Assembly (NCBI GenBank): GCA_947096075.1
Contig: CAMUQE010000037.1
Span: forward strand, 1-14,140
DNA from: Veillonella parvula
GTDB lineage: Bacteria > Bacillota > Negativicutes > Veillonellales > Veillonellaceae
Length of the DNA: 14,140 nt
Direction: 5' to 3'
In this document: positions 12,100 through 14,140 of the stretch, piece after piece
Layout: every line of letters begins with the position of its first letter
How positions within the stretch are numbered: position 1 is the first letter of the stretch
Notes under the pieces: generated by a model
Databases searched by the model: none
What the model was told of the DNA's origin: nothing
Seen by the model: the letters and a program-made list of their open reading frames with translations, nothing else
Made by a program: the position numbers and the translations under genes

Positions 12100-13065
12100 C
12101 TACCCTCCAATTCGCCACATTGGTCGCTCTGGTTGCTCCATACCTATACCATCATGTCGTTCTTGTTTTCGTTGCAAAGCACGTTCAATGTGCTTGGCTA
12201 AAGCCTCTTCTGAGGCACCATTGCGCACGAGCGATACAAGGTCAGCCTCATCATCTCGCAACAAGCACAATCGCATTTGACCATCAGATGTAAGACGTAC
12301 ACGATTGCAGGTATCACAATAACTATGAGACATAGAGAATATAAAGCCCACGGCCTTACCACTAGGCAGTGCCAAATATGTAGCTGGTCCAAAGCCATAA
12401 ACAGAATGAACCTCTGTGAGAGATCCGCCACAAACACGTTCTAATTGAGCCTTCCATTCATCAAAGGTAGGGCCATGGAATGCGTCACCTTGAAACGGCA
12501 TGTATTCAATGAACCGCCATACAACAGGCCATTTCTCTACATACTGCAACAAAGCCTTAACTTCATCATCGGACCAATAACGAGATAAAACGGTATTAAT
12601 CTTAATGGATTTAAAGTTAGCATTAATAGCACTACGTATACCGTCGAGAACAGGCTCCAACTGCCCTTCTTTACCTACACAGGTAGCAAAAGCTTCAGTT
12701 TCAAGAGAGTCCAAACTAATATTCACACGATTTAAGCCAAGTTTTTTTAACCGTTGCGCTCGTGAGGCTAATAAACTGCCATTGGTAGTCATAGAGATAT
12801 CTTCAAACCAATCTGATTCTTTGATACGACTTAGTAGCTCTTCAATATAAGGATAGAGTAATGGCTCACCACCTGTAAGGCGTACTGCTTTCACACCAAT
12901 ATGATGGAAAGCTCCTAATATTTTCATCCACTCATCAACAGACAATAGTTGTGTTTGACTTTGAGGCGTAATTTCTGCAGGTCGACAGTAGGGACAACAA
13001 AAATTACACGCATCTGTCAGCGACAGACGTACATATTCAATTGTACGGCCCCATGCGTCTTTCAT
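12100..13065 (-). CDS. moaA: GTP 3',8-cyclase (molybdenum cofactor biosynthesis)
   Basis: A 321-aa radical SAM enzyme that, with MoaC, turns GTP into cyclic pyranopterin monophosphate, the first step of molybdenum-cofactor synthesis. The radical SAM iron-sulphur cysteines are Cys20, Cys24 and Cys27 in CNFCCPYC; the residue before Cys24, usually Arg, is Cys here. SAM-binding RLTGGEPLL is at residues 62-70. The second, GTP-binding cluster ligands are Cys250, Cys253 and Cys267 (YCDTCNRVRLTSDGQMRLC). The protein ends in the conserved Gly-Gly that inserts into the active site, so it appears complete. The ATG at 13065 has GAGGTG four to five bases upstream. It is the middle gene of MOSC-moaA-small protein; moaC, moaE, mogA and moeA are not in the window. 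Confidence 0.96.
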   Translation of the reverse strand: MKDAWGRTIEYVRLSLTDACNFCCPYCRPAEITPQSQTQLLSVDEWMKILGAFHHIGVKAVRLTGGEPLLYPYIEELLSRIKESDWFEDISMTTNGSLLASRAQRLKKLGLNRVNISLDSLETEAFATCVGKEGQLEPVLDGIRSAINANFKSIKINTVLSRYWSDDEVKALLQYVEKWPVVWRFIEYMPFQGDAFHGPTFDEWKAQLERVCGGSLTEVHSVYGFGPATYLALPSGKAVGFIFSMSHSYCDTCNRVRLTSDGQMRLCLLRDDEADLVSLVRNGASEEALAKHIERALQRKQERHDGIGMEQPERPMWRIGG

Positions 13066-13091
13066 AACACACCTCGTTTACCAATTCAAAA

Positions 13092-13532
13092 TTATTTAAT
13101 AATAGATACTTCATCACCTACGCGAATCGTACCGTTTTTAAGAACCTTACCAAAGATACCTTGTGTAGGCATAATGCAAGAACCAACTTGTTTCATGATT
13201 TCGCAACCATGATGGCATTCCTTGCCAATTTGAGTAATTTCAAGAATAACATCAGCCCCTACTTGTAAGTGAGTCCCTACAGCTAATTCATAAAGAACCA
13301 TACCTTCTACTGTAATGTTTTCAGCAAAATCACCAGGTTTTACATCTGCCCCTTGTGCCCGCATATGTTCAATACTCGCAATGCCAAGTAAGCTGATTTG
13401 GCGGTGCCAATTGCCTGCATGTGCATCGCCTTCCATCCCATGATCTACAATGAGATTGGCGGATTCAATATTATGTTTTTTTTGCCCTTTTTTCTCACTA
13501 ATGGATATAGCAATAATCTTTCCGTCTGCCAC
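13092..13532 (-). CDS. MOSC domain-containing protein
   Basis: A 146-aa stand-alone MOSC domain, related to the C-terminal domain of molybdenum-cofactor sulphurases and to YiiM/MOSC proteins that bind the cofactor or carry sulphur on a conserved cysteine. HGMEGDAHAG (31-40) and the following RQISLLG are typical. The conserved cysteine is Cys106 in IGKECHHGC, with Cys110 nearby. PTQGIFGKVLKNGTIRVGDEV is the C-terminal family block. The start is GTG at 13532, with AAGGGG just upstream; no ATG fits. It lies 26 bases upstream of moaA, so a cofactor-related role is supported by context. Some relatives in other bacteria are fused to MogA; this one is not. Confidence 0.93.
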   Translation of the reverse strand: MADGKIIAISISEKKGQKKHNIESANLIVDHGMEGDAHAGNWHRQISLLGIASIEHMRAQGADVKPGDFAENITVEGMVLYELAVGTHLQVGADVILEITQIGKECHHGCEIMKQVGSCIMPTQGIFGKVLKNGTIRVGDEVSIIK

Positions 13533-13657
13533 GTGCCCCTTCCCTTCTTATGGGAACATTCCATATACATAACTTTTTATAAACACTTAATTGTAAATAC
13601 AGACTAGTATTCCTATTTTATGAAAGTATCACAAAACAGTTCTACAATTATCTATAT

Positions 13658-13666
13658 ATTATAACA
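13658..13666 (-). promoter_or_regulatory. Possible promoter of MOSC-moaA operon
   Basis: TGTTATAAT on the minus strand is an extended -10 with perfect TATAAT, about 125 bases before the GTG start. No clear -35. It would produce a leader of about 119 bases. The leader contains only a small TTCCC/GGGAA hairpin just before the SD, and I see no Moco riboswitch fold. Confidence 0.45.
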
Positions 13667-13702
13667 TAGTATTCATACATTTTCCCTGTGAATTTAATCA
13701 CT

Positions 13703-13735
13703 AAAAAGAACTCTATTCTATAGGAATAGAGTTCT
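13703..13735 (-). terminator. Terminator after NCS2 permease gene
   Basis: A perfect 12-bp stem AGAACTCTATTC/GAATAGAGTTCT with a 5-base loop, ending in TTTTT on the minus strand, 12 bases after the stop codon. Confidence 0.93.
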
Positions 13736-13747
13736 CGTATGTATTAT

Positions 13748-14140
13748 TTAGCGACGACCCATTTCTTGAATTTCATCGCCATGATTAACACCATTGAGTA
13801 ATAAGTTAAGCAAGATTGCCGTAATACTACCAAAAGTAATGCCAGATTTTAAAATAATTTGTGCCCAATCAGGGAAATTAGCATAAAAGTTTGGTGCCGC
13901 AATGGGAATCATAGCCACTCCAATGCTAATGGCAACAAGCATTAAGTTATGATTACCATCAAAACTAACCTTACCAAGAGAGCGAATACCGCTAGCAACA
14001 ATCATGCCAAACATAGCAATGCCAGCACCACCGAGTACTGCATTAGGAATACTAGCAACAATAGCGGCTAACTTAGGGAATAAACCTAACAAAATTAAGA
14101 TTACTCCAGATGCAGCTACTACAAAGCGACTTTTAACACC
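13748..14140 (-). CDS. NCS2 xanthine/uracil permease, C-terminal part (cut by window edge)
   Basis: The frame is open to the right edge, so only the last 130 residues are present; the window begins in GVKSRFVVAASGVILILLGLFPK. This segment and the following KLAAIVASIPNAVLGGAGIAMFGMIVASGIRSL are hallmarks of the nucleobase-cation symporter 2 family, inner-membrane permeases that import xanthine, urate or uracil with protons. About four membrane segments are visible. The last lies around ILKSGITFGSITAILLNLLLNGV, followed by a short hydrophilic tail ending EMGRR. The wording of the motifs fits the xanthine/urate branch somewhat better than the uracil branch, but the substrate-defining parts lie outside the window. 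Confidence 0.92.
   Translation of the reverse strand, partial: GVKSRFVVAASGVILILLGLFPKLAAIVASIPNAVLGGAGIAMFGMIVASGIRSLGKVSFDGNHNLMLVAISIGVAMIPIAAPNFYANFPDWAQIILKSGITFGSITAILLNLLLNGVNHGDEIQEMGRR

Noticed and set aside
12198..12437. A 79-codon minus-strand frame
   Set aside because: It is another frame inside moaA, which is intact and carries every expected motif.
13533..13702. Moco riboswitch upstream of MOSC-moaA
   Set aside because: The leader is long enough, but I could not find the conserved multi-stem fold; only a small 5-bp hairpin is visible.

Overview
The window reads as a chromosomal segment of a low-GC Negativicutes bacterium, most likely Veillonella or a close relative. The 139-aa flavodoxin closely resembles, from memory, the short-chain flavodoxin of Megasphaera elsdenii. 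Intergenic DNA is very AT-rich and Shine-Dalgarno (SD) sites are strong (AGGAGG type). There is also a dedicated glutaminyl-tRNA synthetase, which most Firmicutes lack. The genus is inferred from remembered similarity, not from a search.

Every convincing gene lies on the minus strand, so the text reads right to left. From the right edge: the 3' part of an NCS2 xanthine/uracil-type permease, ending in a clear terminator. Next is a three-gene molybdenum-cofactor unit: a MOSC-domain protein, moaA, and a tightly coupled 100-aa protein of unknown function. Then come a tRNA-Lys(CUU) with its own promoter and terminator, a DyP-type haem peroxidase, threonine synthase (thrC), and an EamA/DMT drug/metabolite-type exporter. 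These are followed by an OLD-family ATPase-TOPRIM nuclease, a large-conductance mechanosensitive channel with a zinc-ribbon tail, a D-2-hydroxyacid dehydrogenase, and glnS. The left end holds a secreted protein of unknown function and a DUF3793-flavodoxin operon closed by a terminator.

Most genes are separate transcription units with recognisable hairpin terminators. The clear operons are MOSC-moaA-small protein, DUF3793-flavodoxin, and possibly hydroxyacid dehydrogenase-glnS, which has no terminator between the two genes. Several start codons were moved inward from the longest reading frame because the SD lies inside that frame: glnS to TTG 3783, thrC to 10230, the OLD gene to 7458, mscL to 5506, the secreted protein to 1904, and the small moaA-linked gene to 12098.

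The region is largely housekeeping, and I see no CRISPR array, insertion sequence, prophage or multi-gene defence island. The items most worth a second look are the orphan OLD nuclease, the DUF3793-flavodoxin operon with a structured leader, the MscL zinc-ribbon fusion, the uncharacterised gene coupled to moaA, and a 46-bp inverted repeat overlapping the tRNA-Lys promoter. No stretch longer than 300 bases lacks a gene or RNA. The longest gaps are 5507-5790 and 11357-11636; their contents are listed.
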